Source: Cellulomonas sp. Leaf334 (GTDB taxonomy: Bacteria > Actinomycetota > Actinomycetes > Actinomycetales > Cellulomonadaceae). Taken from it: DNA of 64,000 bases. Numbering within the stretch: position 1 is the first letter of the stretch; every line of letters starts with the position of its first letter. Of the stretch, positions 20,887 to 29,572 are shown in pieces. The notes under the pieces are model-generated. The model was not told the origin of the DNA and made no database searches. It was given only the letters and a program-made list of their open reading frames with translations. The stretch lies in assembly GCF_001424195.1 (NCBI RefSeq), contig NZ_LMOO01000006.1, positions 222,871 through 286,870 on the forward strand. Direction: 5' to 3'. Made by a program: the position numbers and the translations under genes.

Positions 20887-21804
20887 ATGCCGCGCATCTC
20901 CACGCCCACCCGCCCGTTCGGGTCCGTGCTCTCCGCGATGGTCACGCCGATGACGGCGGACGGCGCGGTCGACCTCGCCGGAGCGGTGAACCTGGCGAAG
21001 CACCTGGTGGAGCACGGCCACGACGGACTGGTGCTCAGCGGCACCACCGGCGAGGCGTCCACGACGCACGCGCCCGAGAAGGCCGAGCTCGTCCAGGCCG
21101 TCGTGGAGGCCGTGGGCGACCGGGCCTCGGTCGTCGCCGGTGCCGGGTCCAACGACACCGCGCACGCCGTGCGCATGGCGGAGCAGGCGGCCGAGGCCGG
21201 AGCCCACGGACTGCTCGTCGTCAGCCCGTACTACTCGCGCCCGTCCCAGGACGGCGTCCGCCGGCACGTCGAGGCGGTCGCCGACGCCACCGACCTGCCC
21301 GTCATGCTCTACGACGTCCCTGGCCGCACCGGTGTGCGGTTCGCACCCGAGACCATCGCGGCGCTCGCGGGCCACGACCGGGTCGTCGCCATGAAGGACG
21401 CCGGCGGCGACGCCTACGCAGCCGCCAAGTCGATCGCGCAGACCGGCCTGGCCTGGTACTGCGGCGACGACAGCGCGCTGCTGACCCTGCTCGCTCACGG
21501 TGCCGTGGGCATCGTCAGCGTCTCGGGCCACGTGGCGGGCCGCCAGCTGGCCGAGATCGTCGCCGCGTTCGACGCGGGCGACCACACGACGGCGCTGCAG
21601 ATCTTCCGATCGATCATCCCCGCGATCGACGCACTCAACGGTGCCGGCTTCCAGGCCGTCGCCGCGAAGGCCGCGCTCCAGGTGCTGGGCATCCTGCCCG
21701 AGCGCTCGGTGCGCCTCCCGCTCGTCCCCGCGACCGACGACGAGCTCGCGCTGATCCGTGACGGCCTGCGGGCCGCCGGGCTGCTCGACGTCGTCGTGCG
21801 CTGA
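20887..21804 (+). CDS. dapA: 4-hydroxy-tetrahydrodipicolinate synthase
   Basis: Condenses pyruvate with aspartate semialdehyde, the first step to DAP and lysine. 305 residues, TIM barrel. Seen: GTTGEASTTHAPEKAEL, the conserved Tyr in SPYYSRPSQ, YDVPGRTGV and the Schiff-base Lys in VVAMKDAGGD. ATG at 20887 immediately after a leaderless-type -10. It is followed 16 bp later by the RNase J gene, a gene pair conserved in actinobacteria. Confidence 0.97.
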   Translation: MPRISTPTRPFGSVLSAMVTPMTADGAVDLAGAVNLAKHLVEHGHDGLVLSGTTGEASTTHAPEKAELVQAVVEAVGDRASVVAGAGSNDTAHAVRMAEQAAEAGAHGLLVVSPYYSRPSQDGVRRHVEAVADATDLPVMLYDVPGRTGVRFAPETIAALAGHDRVVAMKDAGGDAYAAAKSIAQTGLAWYCGDDSALLTLLAHGAVGIVSVSGHVAGRQLAEIVAAFDAGDHTTALQIFRSIIPAIDALNGAGFQAVAAKAALQVLGILPERSVRLPLVPATDDELALIRDGLRAAGLLDVVVR

Positions 21805-21820
21805 TCCCACCAGGAGCCAC

Positions 21821-23506
21821 ATGAGTCACCCGCATCCCGAGCTCACCCTGCCCCCGGCACTCCCCGACGGCGCCCTGCGCGTCGTCGCACTGGGTGGGCT
21901 CGGAGAGGTCGGCCGCAACATGGCCGTCCTCGAGCACGCCGGACGCCTGCTCGTCATCGACTGCGGCGTCCTGTTCCCCGAGGACCACCAGCCCGGCGTC
22001 GACCTGATCCTCCCGGACTTCGAGTACATCAAGGACCGCCTCGACGACATCGAGGCGATCATCCTCACGCACGGTCACGAGGACCACATCGGTGCCGTCC
22101 CGTACCTGCTGCGGCTGCGCAAGAACATCCCGCTGGTCGGCTCCCGGCTGACGCTCGCGTTCATCGAGGCGAAGCTCAAGGAGCACCGCATCCAGCCCGT
22201 GACGCGCGAGGTGCGCGAGGGGCAGACCGCGACGTTCGGCGGGTTCGAGTGCGAGTTCGTCGCCGTGAACCACTCCATCCCCGACGCGCTCGCCGTCGCC
22301 GTGCACACCGCCGCGGGCACCGTGCTGCACACGGGCGACTTCAAGATGGACCAGCTGCCGCTCGACGGTCGGATCACCGACCTGCGGGCCTTCGCGCGGC
22401 TCGGTGAGCGCGGCGTCGACCTGTTCATGGTCGACTCCACCAACGCCGAGGTGCCCGGGTTCGTCGCGCAGGAGCGGGGGATCGGCCCGGTCCTCGACCA
22501 GGTGTTCGCGGACTCCACCAAGCGGATCATCGTCGCGTCGTTCGCGTCGCACGTGCACCGCGTCCAGCAGGTGCTGGACGCCGCCTACACGCACCAGCGC
22601 CGTGTCGCGCTCGTCGGCCGCTCGATGGTGCGCAACATGGGCATCGCCGCCGACCTCGGCTACCTCAAGGTGCCCGAGGGTGTGCTGATCGACCTCAAGC
22701 AGGTCGACACCCTGCGCGACGACGAGATCGTGCTCATGTGCACCGGTTCGCAGGGTGAGCCGATGGCTGCGCTGTCCCGGATCGCCAACAACGACCACAA
22801 GGTCTCCGTCGGCCCCGGCGACACCGTGATCATGGCGTCGTCTCTCATCCCCGGGAACGAGAACGCCGTCTTCCGCGTGATCAACGGCCTGACCCGCCTG
22901 GGCGCCCGTGTCGTGCACTCCGGCAACGCCAAGGTGCACGTCTCGGGCCACGCCAGCGCCGGCGAGCTCCTCTACTGCTACAACATCCTCAAGCCGCGCA
23001 ACGTCATGCCCGTGCACGGCGAGATCCGGCACCTCGTGGCCAACGCGGCGCTCGCGGTGCAGACCGGCATCCCGGCCGACCGCGTGGTGCTCGCCGAGGA
23101 CGGTGTGGTCGTCGACCTGATCGACGGTCGTGCGCGGATCGTCGGCGCCGTGCCCTGCGGGTACGTGTACGTCGACGGCTCCAGCGTCGGGGAGATCACC
23201 GAGGTCGAGCTCAAGGACCGCCGCATCCTGGGCGACGAGGGCTTCATCTCGATCTTCGCCGTGGTCAGCTCGGCCGACGGCAAGGTGCTCGCCGGGCCGC
23301 AGATCCACGCGCGCGGCTTTGCCGAGCAGGATGCCGTGTTCGACGACATCCTCCCCGAGCTGACCGCTGCTCTCGAGGAGTCGGCACGCAACGGGAACTC
23401 CGACGCGCACGTCCTCCAGCAGGTCATGCGCCGGGTCGTGGGGCGCTGGGTGTCCAACCGTCTGCGCCGCCGCCCGATGATCATCCCGGTGGTCGTCGAG
23501 GCCTGA
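21821..23506 (+). CDS. rnj: Ribonuclease J
   Basis: Metallo-beta-lactamase-fold 5'-exo/endoribonuclease for mRNA and rRNA processing. 561 residues. Seen: N-terminal LGGLGEVGRNM, the Zn-binding THGHEDHIGA motif, HTGDFKMD, the beta-CASP region (ASFASHVHRVQQV), CTGSQGEPMAAL, HVSGHAS and PVHGEIRHL. ATG at 21821 with AGGAG upstream. Together with pnp and rny, this window carries three main mRNA-decay enzymes. Confidence 0.97.
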   Translation: MSHPHPELTLPPALPDGALRVVALGGLGEVGRNMAVLEHAGRLLVIDCGVLFPEDHQPGVDLILPDFEYIKDRLDDIEAIILTHGHEDHIGAVPYLLRLRKNIPLVGSRLTLAFIEAKLKEHRIQPVTREVREGQTATFGGFECEFVAVNHSIPDALAVAVHTAAGTVLHTGDFKMDQLPLDGRITDLRAFARLGERGVDLFMVDSTNAEVPGFVAQERGIGPVLDQVFADSTKRIIVASFASHVHRVQQVLDAAYTHQRRVALVGRSMVRNMGIAADLGYLKVPEGVLIDLKQVDTLRDDEIVLMCTGSQGEPMAALSRIANNDHKVSVGPGDTVIMASSLIPGNENAVFRVINGLTRLGARVVHSGNAKVHVSGHASAGELLYCYNILKPRNVMPVHGEIRHLVANAALAVQTGIPADRVVLAEDGVVVDLIDGRARIVGAVPCGYVYVDGSSVGEITEVELKDRRILGDEGFISIFAVVSSADGKVLAGPQIHARGFAEQDAVFDDILPELTAALEESARNGNSDAHVLQQVMRRVVGRWVSNRLRRRPMIIPVVVEA

Positions 23507-23521
23507 TCCGCTCGTCCTGCG

Positions 23522-23553
23522 CGGCCCCGTCCTGCCTCGGCAGGGCGGGGCCG
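23522..23553. terminator. Bidirectional terminator between rnj and the EamA gene
   Basis: Stem of about 15 bp (23522-23536 with 23539-23553, one G.U pair) with a very small loop, between two convergent genes and 3 bp from the stop of the EamA gene on the other strand. It can serve both. Confidence 0.75.
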
Positions 23554-23556
23554 TCG

Positions 23557-24477
23557 TCACGTGGGGGTGACGCGCGCTGCCTCGTCGGCGGTGGGTGAGG
23601 CGTCGTCGTGCAGTGCGTCCACGGCGCGGGAGCGTCGCGACGCCGCCGCCGAGCCGAGCAGGATCAGCGCGGTCGCTGCGAGCACGGTCAGCGTGATGAC
23701 CTCGTCGAGCACCAGCGCGCCCAGGGCCACGGCGACCACCGGGTTGAGGTAGGCGACGAGGGTGGACCTGGCCGCGCCGACCTCGACGATGAGCTGGAAG
23801 AACAGGACGAACGCGAGCGCGGTGCACAGCGCACCGAGGCCGACGAGGGCCAGCACCGCATCGACCGGCGGCCACGGGTGCGGACCGGTCACCAGGACGA
23901 CGGGTGCGTAGGCGAGCGCGGTGATCCCCAGGCAGGTGGCCGTTAGGGGGATGGCGGGCACGTCGCGCAGGCTGCGGTCCGCGATGATCGGCGCGGCCGC
24001 GTAACCGAGCGCGGCGAGCAGCACCTGGGCGACGGCCCACGGGTCCCCACCGGCGGCGCCCGGCCCGAGGAGCAGCGCGACGCCGCCCAGCCCGACGAGC
24101 AGGCCGACCCAGCGCACGAACGCCACCGGCTTGCGGTCACCCACGAGCCGCCCGAGGACGACCGCGGCGATCGGCACCGTCGCGACGAGCAGGCCGGTGG
24201 TCGAGCTGGACAGCGTGCGTTCGGCGTTCGACAGCAGGATCCACGGCAGGACGATCTCCAGGACCGCGAACCCGAGCACCGCCGGCCAGTGGCCGCGGAG
24301 CACCCGCAGCCCACCCCCGCGCAGGGCGAACGGCAGGAGCAGGAGGGCGCCGAGCGCGGTGCGGACGAACACGACCATGACAGGCGTGACGTCCGTGACG
24401 GCGATCTTGATGAGCAGGTACGGGACGCCCCAGATGACTCCGACGACGACCAGGAGGAACCAGCCGCGGCGGCTCAC
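23557..24477 (-). CDS. EamA/DMT-superfamily exporter (RhaT/YdcZ-like)
   Basis: Drug/metabolite transporter of the inner membrane, probably exporting a small metabolite. 306 residues with ten hydrophobic helices in two EamA repeats (about 5-135 and 150-285); GVIWGVPYLLIKIAV, the second-repeat stretch AYLNPVVAVALGALVLDEVI and the C-terminal helix are typical. GTG at 24477. A RecA-NDp-like promoter (24513-24534) lies about 36 bp upstream, suggesting possible induction by DNA damage. The substrate is unknown. Confidence 0.85.
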   Translation of the reverse strand: MSRRGWFLLVVVGVIWGVPYLLIKIAVTDVTPVMVVFVRTALGALLLLPFALRGGGLRVLRGHWPAVLGFAVLEIVLPWILLSNAERTLSSSTTGLLVATVPIAAVVLGRLVGDRKPVAFVRWVGLLVGLGGVALLLGPGAAGGDPWAVAQVLLAALGYAAAPIIADRSLRDVPAIPLTATCLGITALAYAPVVLVTGPHPWPPVDAVLALVGLGALCTALAFVLFFQLIVEVGAARSTLVAYLNPVVAVALGALVLDEVITLTVLAATALILLGSAAASRRSRAVDALHDDASPTADEAARVTPT

Positions 24478-24512
24478 GTGGGCACCGCGCAGGACCGAGG
24501 ACGCATACCGAC

Positions 24513-24534
24513 ACCGTAGGGCCGGCCACCGACA
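24513..24534 (-). promoter_or_regulatory. RecA-NDp/PafBC-like promoter upstream of the EamA gene
   Basis: On the minus strand TGTCGGTG, eight bases, then TACGGT. This matches the TTGTCRGTG-N8-TAnnnT pattern of LexA-independent DNA-damage promoters in actinobacteria and resembles the copy at recA (43950-43974). The predicted transcript start near 24506 leaves a leader of about 29 nt. Confidence 0.5.
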
Positions 24535-24626
24535 TCTTTTCCGTGCGGAACGTCGCCCGGTGCTGGTGCGGAACTTCCGGGCGACGTGCTGGCGCGGCGC
24601 GGCCGACGGGCTGGAGCCTGCCGTCC

Positions 24627-25745
24627 TCAGGTCGGCGTCACGCCGCGGAACTCCGCCAGCCGCTCGTGCTCGACCCTGACGGCGGTCCTCGTCCCGCGCG
24701 ACCACGGCACCCACTCGTCGAGCTCGAGCGCGAGCTGCTTTCCCTTCGCACGCGGCCGCCAGGTGCCGACGATCTCGCCGTCCACGAGCACCGCTCCCGG
24801 TCGGCCGATCACGGGCCAGAGCGCCTTGTGCCGGGTCGTGTCCGGGACGAGGACGTCCCGGTCCCGGCCCTGCAGGTACAGGTCGTACGGACCGAGCAGG
24901 CGCACGACCGGCCGGGCTGGAGGGTCCTGCAGTGCGGCGAGGTCTCCCTTGAGCATGCTGGCGGGTCGTCCGTCGACGGTGACGTCGACCGCGTCGTGCG
25001 GCCAGCGGGCCTTCACGTCCCGGACGGCCCCGTCCAGGTACGTTGCGGCCTGCGCCGGTGTGAGGGGGCCGAGGAGGTGCAGCAGGTTGCGGAGCAGGTC
25101 CACCGAGCCGTCGCCGTCGCCGGAGAGCCGCTCGAGGTTCCCCACCTGGCCGGCGGGCCAGCGGGGGATGCGCCTGACGACCGGGGGAGAGGTGTCCGGC
25201 TCCAGCTCGAGGCCGCCGTGCAGGGCACCCATGCGGAAGGGCATCTCGTAGAGATGGGTGGCCCGGCATGCCGCGCACCAGCGCATGTACGGCTCCGTGA
25301 GCTCGGCGGTCATCCGGGTCGACAGTGCCCCCTTCACGATCGGCTCGGTCACGACGTCGCGCATCGTCGTCGCCACCGTCGCCATCGCGTCGAGCGCCGG
25401 GATCCCGGCAGCCTTCAGCGGCGCCGCGGCGCTCAGCAGGCGCTTGGCCGCGTCGGCCTCGGAGTAGGGGCGCAGTGCCTTCTGGACCGCCGGCAGGTCG
25501 GCGCGGCGGTAGGCGTGCGGGGAGGCGCGAACTGTCCACGCCAGCGCGAGCTCCTGGGGCCAGTGGTGCGCGGTCACGGGGACGCCCCGCACTGCGAGCG
25601 CCCAGAGCGCGCCGTCGGGTCCGGTGTCCTGTGCGCCGAGGTCGAGGACCGCGGCATCGTCGGGGCGCCGGTCCTGGTTCGTCGGTCGGTCGAGCTCCTG
25701 GGCGTGCACTCGGTACCGCAGCACCTGCATTCGGCTCACGGACAT
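24627..25745 (-). CDS. Winged-helix DNA-binding protein of the HTH_42 / AlkZ-like family
   Basis: 372 residues. Members of this family include AlkZ/YcaQ DNA glycosylases that remove bulky alkylated or crosslinked bases; many actinobacterial paralogues are untested. Seen: N-terminal RPTNQDRRPDDAAVLDLGAQDT (in the place of the family's QDT motif), then repeated winged-helix segments (TPAQAATYLDGAVRDVKARW) and the C-terminal LLGPYDLYLQGRDRDVLVPD, KALWPVIGRPGAVLVDGEIVGTWR. ATG at 25745; an internal ATG at 25730 is an alternative. It is co-directional with the EamA gene, which has a damage-type promoter. Confidence 0.8.
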   Translation of the reverse strand: MSVSRMQVLRYRVHAQELDRPTNQDRRPDDAAVLDLGAQDTGPDGALWALAVRGVPVTAHHWPQELALAWTVRASPHAYRRADLPAVQKALRPYSEADAAKRLLSAAAPLKAAGIPALDAMATVATTMRDVVTEPIVKGALSTRMTAELTEPYMRWCAACRATHLYEMPFRMGALHGGLELEPDTSPPVVRRIPRWPAGQVGNLERLSGDGDGSVDLLRNLLHLLGPLTPAQAATYLDGAVRDVKARWPHDAVDVTVDGRPASMLKGDLAALQDPPARPVVRLLGPYDLYLQGRDRDVLVPDTTRHKALWPVIGRPGAVLVDGEIVGTWRPRAKGKQLALELDEWVPWSRGTRTAVRVEHERLAEFRGVTPT

Positions 25746-25781
25746 GGTTCCACCGTGGCACGAGCCGCCCACACCGGCAGG

Positions 25782-26357
25782 TCAGCCGCCGAGGATCCCC
25801 TGGCCCGCGGTGCGCAGCACGTGCGCGTAGCGCTGCTCGCCCCCGTCCGGCAGGAGCCCGTCGAGCTCGAGCTCGACGAGCCCGTGCACGAGGGCCCACA
25901 GACCCAGGGCCGGCTCCTCGGCCGGGACGCCGTCGCCCAGGACCCGGGCGACCGCGTCGCGCAGGACCAGGAACGTCGCGCTGGCGGTCGCCGGTCCGCG
26001 GCTCCCGTCCTGCAGACCCGCGCCCGTCGCGCTGAACATCACGCGGTAGAAGTGCGGGTCGGCGAGGGCGTTCTCCCGGTAGGCGAGGCCGAGGCCGAGC
26101 AGGTCCGCACCGGGGTCCGCGGTGCGGGGGACCGCGGCGAGCCGCACGGCGAAGCGCGCGAACGCCTCGTCGCCGACGGCCCGGACGAGGTCGTCGCGGC
26201 TGCCGAACAGGGAGTACACGGCCGAGGGCGACGTCCCCGCGCGGGACGCGAGGTCGCGGACCGTCAGCGCGGCCGCTCCGGCGGTCGCGACGATCGTCGA
26301 CGCCTCCTCGAGCAGGCGGGCGCGGAGGGCGTCGTCGTGCACGCGGGGACGGGCCAT
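25782..26357 (-). CDS. TetR/AcrR-family repressor
   Basis: 191 residues. The N-terminal HTH spans about 12-58: LLEEASTIVATAGAAALTVRDLASRAGTSPSAVYSLFGSRDDL (shown in parts), a textbook TetR pattern. The C-terminal ligand domain (about 80-190) resembles the TetR_C_33/WHG type. ATG at 26357, with TAGACT 6 nt upstream predicting a leaderless mRNA. It is divergent from the small membrane protein at 26434, and a 20-bp palindrome lies between the two genes. Confidence 0.9.
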   Translation of the reverse strand: MARPRVHDDALRARLLEEASTIVATAGAAALTVRDLASRAGTSPSAVYSLFGSRDDLVRAVGDEAFARFAVRLAAVPRTADPGADLLGLGLAYRENALADPHFYRVMFSATGAGLQDGSRGPATASATFLVLRDAVARVLGDGVPAEEPALGLWALVHGLVELELDGLLPDGGEQRYAHVLRTAGQGILGG

Positions 26358-26363
26358 CGGGCG

Positions 26364-26369
26364 AGTCTA
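26364..26369 (-). promoter_or_regulatory. -10 element of the tetR gene (leaderless)
   Basis: TAGACT on the minus strand, 6 nt before the ATG at 26357. Confidence 0.5.
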
Positions 26370-26392
26370 GAGGGCTTGACGGGAGTTTACGT

Positions 26393-26412
26393 ACAGTGTT
26401 CTATAACGCTGT
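26393..26412. promoter_or_regulatory. Putative TetR operator
   Basis: ACAGTGTTCTATAACGCTGT is a 20-bp imperfect palindrome (half-site ACAGnGTT). It covers a TATAAC -10-like sequence (26402-26407) for the rightward membrane-protein gene and lies 36 bp upstream of the tetR start, so one site could repress both genes. Confidence 0.65.
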
Positions 26413-26433
26413 TCGCAAACGAGGAGGACTGCC

Positions 26434-26844
26434 ATGATCGAGCTCACCGAGGCCGCCCGGGTCACCGCCGGGATCGTCGCCCTGTCCGTGGTCGCGATCG
26501 AGTCCGGCGGCGCGTTCCTGCTGCGCGTCGTCACCGGCAAGGAGGAGGTCACCGACTTCCAGAAGAGCTTCTTCCGGGCCGGGCACGCCCACGCAGGGGT
26601 CCTGGTGACGCTCGGCCTCGTCTGCCTGGTCCTCGGGGAGGCCACGACGCTCACGGGATTCTGGCGCTGGCTCGCGCAGACAGGCGTGCTGCTCGCGGCG
26701 ATCGTCATGTCGGCCGGCTTCTTCTTCGCCGCGATGGGACGCGGTCGGCAGGAGCCCAACCGGGCCGTCCTCCTGCTCGGCGTCGGGGCGGTCCTGCTCG
26801 CCGCGGGGGTCGCGACCCTCGGTGTGGGCCTGCTGCTCGGGTGA
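26434..26844 (+). CDS. Small four-helix membrane protein, predicted TetR target
   Basis: Not recognised as a characterised family. 136 residues with four predicted helices; the loop after helix 1 contains KEEVTDFQKSFFRAGHAHAGVLVTL (in part), with a charged pair and two His that may matter. ATG at 26434 with GAGGAGG upstream. Divergent from the TetR regulator with a shared operator, so probably an inducible efflux or stress protein, by inference only. Confidence 0.8.
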   Translation: MIELTEAARVTAGIVALSVVAIESGGAFLLRVVTGKEEVTDFQKSFFRAGHAHAGVLVTLGLVCLVLGEATTLTGFWRWLAQTGVLLAAIVMSAGFFFAAMGRGRQEPNRAVLLLGVGAVLLAAGVATLGVGLLLG

Positions 26845-26895
26845 ACGCACGCCCGACACGCGCCCGACGGTCGACGTGTCGCGGGTGGCCCCGAC

Positions 26896-26901
26896 TAGTT
26901 T
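26896..26901 (+). promoter_or_regulatory. -10 element of ftsK (leaderless)
   Basis: TAGTTT, 7 nt before the ftsK ATG at 26909. TCGACG at 26871 is a weak -35 candidate with a 19-bp spacer. Confidence 0.5.
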
Positions 26902-26908
26902 GAGGACC

Positions 26909-29572
26909 ATGGCGACTCGCACGTCCACCCCTCGCGCCCGCTCCGGTGCGCCGGCGACGTCGCGCGCGTCCGGCAAGACCGGCGGGACGTCCCGTCCACA
27001 GGGGCGCAGGCCCGCACCGCCTCCGCCGCGACCGGCCCTGCCGGTCCGGATCGTCAAGGGCATGTTCATGGGCACCGCCCACCTCGTCGGCGGCACCGCC
27101 CGTCGCGTCGGCCACGGTGCCCGCGACCTCGACCCCGCGCACCGTCGCGACGGTCTGGCGTTCACGCTCCTCGGTCTCGCGATCGTCATCGCCGCGCGCG
27201 AGTGGTGGGACCTGTCGGGCACCGCCGGCGCCGTGGTGCACAACGTCGTGGCCGGGACGTTCGGCAAGGTCGGCGTCGCGGTGCCGCTGGTGCTGCTCGG
27301 GCTCGCCCTGCGGCTCATGCGGCACCCGGAACGCGTCGAGGCCAACGGGCGCATCGTCATCGGCATCGGCGCCATCACCCTCGCCGTCTGCGGTCTCGTC
27401 CAGATCGGCGCCGGGCTGCCCGGCACGGACGACATGGCGGCGCTGCGCGTGGCCGGGGGTGTCGTCGGGTTCCTCATCGGCACCCCGCTGGCCAGCCTGC
27501 TGACCGCGGGGGTGGCCGTCGCGCTGCTGATCCTGCTCGCGTTCTTCGGCGTCCTCGTGGTCACCGCGACCCCCGTGCACCAGATCGTCCCGCGCCTGCG
27601 CGGCGTGTACGACAAGCTCACCGGGAACCACCGGACGCCGGTCGGCGAGGTCGAGGACGACGCGCCGCTGGTCATCAACGCCGGGCACACGGCCGTCGCC
27701 GAGATCGAGGCGCCGCCCAAGCGCAAGCTCCTCGGCCGACGACGCAAGCGCGCCGACCAGACCGACGAGCCCGACGACACGCGGCTCGACGCGTACGACG
27801 GCGACGAGGCGTTCGAGCGTGCCGCCATCGTCGCGGCAGCCGAGGCGGAGGCGGAGGCCCAGGCGGCACGCGACGCCGCACCCGACACGGTGCCGACGAC
27901 CGTCGTGAGCACCAAGGCGCCGCTGCGCGCCCCCGAGCCGACGCCCGTCCCGCGCGGCGAGCAGCCGATGCTCGGGGGAGACGTGCTCTACACGCTCCCG
28001 GCCGAGGACGCCCTCGCCAAGGGGGCGCCGCACAAGGTGCGGTCCGCCGCCAACGACCGCGTCGTCGAGTCCCTCACCTCGGTGCTCGAGGCGTTCGAGA
28101 TCGACGCGCAGGTCACCGGCTTCACGCGCGGTCCGACGGTGACGCGGTACGAGGTCGAGCTCGGCCGGTCGGTCAAGGTCGAGCGCGTCACGGCGCTGAG
28201 CAAGAACATCGCCTACGCCGTGGCCAGCGCGGACGTCCGGATCCTGTCGCCGATCCCCGGCAAGTCCGCGATCGGCATCGAGATCCCCAACACCGACCGC
28301 GAGACCGTCTCGCTCGGTGACGTGCTGCGCTCCAGCGCGGCCAAGCGCACCGAGCACCCGATGGTCATCGGCGTCGGCAAGGACGTCGAGGGTGGCTACG
28401 TCGTCGCGAACCTGGCCAAGATGCCCCACCTGCTCGTCGCCGGCGCGACCGGCGCGGGCAAGTCGAGCTTCGTCAACTCGATGATCGTCTCGATCCTCAT
28501 GCGCGCCACGCCCGACGAGGTCCGCATGGTGCTCGTCGACCCGAAGCGCGTCGAGCTCACGCTCTACGAAGGCATCCCGCACCTCATCACGCCGATCATC
28601 ACGAACCCCAAGAAGGCCGCCGAGGCGCTCGAGTGGGTGGTGCGCGAGATGGAGGCGCGCTACGACGACCTGGCGAACTTCGGGTTCAAGCACATCGACG
28701 ACTTCAACACCGCGGTCCGCGCGGGCAAGGTCAAGCCGCTGCCGGGCTCGGAGCGCAAGATCGCGACCTACCCGTACCTGCTGGTGGTCGTCGACGAGCT
28801 GGCCGACCTGATGATGGTGGCCCCGCGTGACGTCGAGGCGTCGATCCAACGCATCACGCAGCTGGCGCGCGCCGCCGGCATCCACCTGGTCCTGGCGACC
28901 CAGCGCCCGAGCGTCGACGTGGTCACGGGTCTGATCAAGGCGAACGTGCCGTCGCGCCTCGCGTTCGCGACGAGCTCCCTGACGGACTCGCGGGTCGTGC
29001 TCGACCAGCCCGGCGCCGAGAAGCTCATCGGCCAGGGTGACGCCTTGTTCCTGCCGATGGGTGCCGCCAAGCCGATGCGGACGCAGGGCGCGTGGGTGTC
29101 CGAGTCGGAGATCCACGCCGTCGTCGAGCACGTCAAGAAGCAGCTCAAGCCGGTGTACCGCCAGGACGTGACCGCGGCGCCGGTCAAGAAGCAGGTGGAC
29201 GAGGACATCGGCGACGACCTCGACCTGCTGCTGCAGGCCGCGGAGCTCGTCGTCACCACGCAGTTCGGGTCGACGTCCATGCTGCAGCGCAAGCTCCGGG
29301 TCGGGTTCGCGAAGGCGGGTCGCCTCATGGACCTGCTCGAGTCGCGCGAGATTGTCGGCCCGTCCGAGGGGTCGAAGGCCCGTGAGGTGCTCGTGCAGGC
29401 GGACGACCTGCCGGGCACCCTCGCGATGCTGCGCGGCGCACCCGGCGAGGACGAGGGTGACCGGTACGCGACCACGGACGGCGCCCTGCCGGGCGAACCG
29501 CCGGAGGCGACCGACTACTTCGACGGCGCCGAGGAGGACGACGCCGGACGCTGGTCCGGCGGGGGTCGGTGA
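26909..29572 (+). CDS. ftsK: DNA translocase FtsK/SpoIIIE
   Basis: Hexameric ATP-driven pump that moves chromosome ends through the division septum and activates dif recombination. 887 residues: basic, Pro/Arg-rich N-terminus, about four to five transmembrane helices (about 85-230), an acidic and Ala-rich linker, then the motor with Walker A GATGAGKSS (about residue 512), Walker B LLVVVDELADLMMV, and a C-terminal gamma winged helix (TTQFGSTSMLQRKLRVGFAKAGRLMD in parts) that recognises KOPS. ATG at 26909 after a leaderless -10. Its stop overlaps the next GTG by 4 nt. Confidence 0.96.
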   Translation: MATRTSTPRARSGAPATSRASGKTGGTSRPQGRRPAPPPPRPALPVRIVKGMFMGTAHLVGGTARRVGHGARDLDPAHRRDGLAFTLLGLAIVIAAREWWDLSGTAGAVVHNVVAGTFGKVGVAVPLVLLGLALRLMRHPERVEANGRIVIGIGAITLAVCGLVQIGAGLPGTDDMAALRVAGGVVGFLIGTPLASLLTAGVAVALLILLAFFGVLVVTATPVHQIVPRLRGVYDKLTGNHRTPVGEVEDDAPLVINAGHTAVAEIEAPPKRKLLGRRRKRADQTDEPDDTRLDAYDGDEAFERAAIVAAAEAEAEAQAARDAAPDTVPTTVVSTKAPLRAPEPTPVPRGEQPMLGGDVLYTLPAEDALAKGAPHKVRSAANDRVVESLTSVLEAFEIDAQVTGFTRGPTVTRYEVELGRSVKVERVTALSKNIAYAVASADVRILSPIPGKSAIGIEIPNTDRETVSLGDVLRSSAAKRTEHPMVIGVGKDVEGGYVVANLAKMPHLLVAGATGAGKSSFVNSMIVSILMRATPDEVRMVLVDPKRVELTLYEGIPHLITPIITNPKKAAEALEWVVREMEARYDDLANFGFKHIDDFNTAVRAGKVKPLPGSERKIATYPYLLVVVDELADLMMVAPRDVEASIQRITQLARAAGIHLVLATQRPSVDVVTGLIKANVPSRLAFATSSLTDSRVVLDQPGAEKLIGQGDALFLPMGAAKPMRTQGAWVSESEIHAVVEHVKKQLKPVYRQDVTAAPVKKQVDEDIGDDLDLLLQAAELVVTTQFGSTSMLQRKLRVGFAKAGRLMDLLESREIVGPSEGSKAREVLVQADDLPGTLAMLRGAPGEDEGDRYATTDGALPGEPPEATDYFDGAEEDDAGRWSGGGR

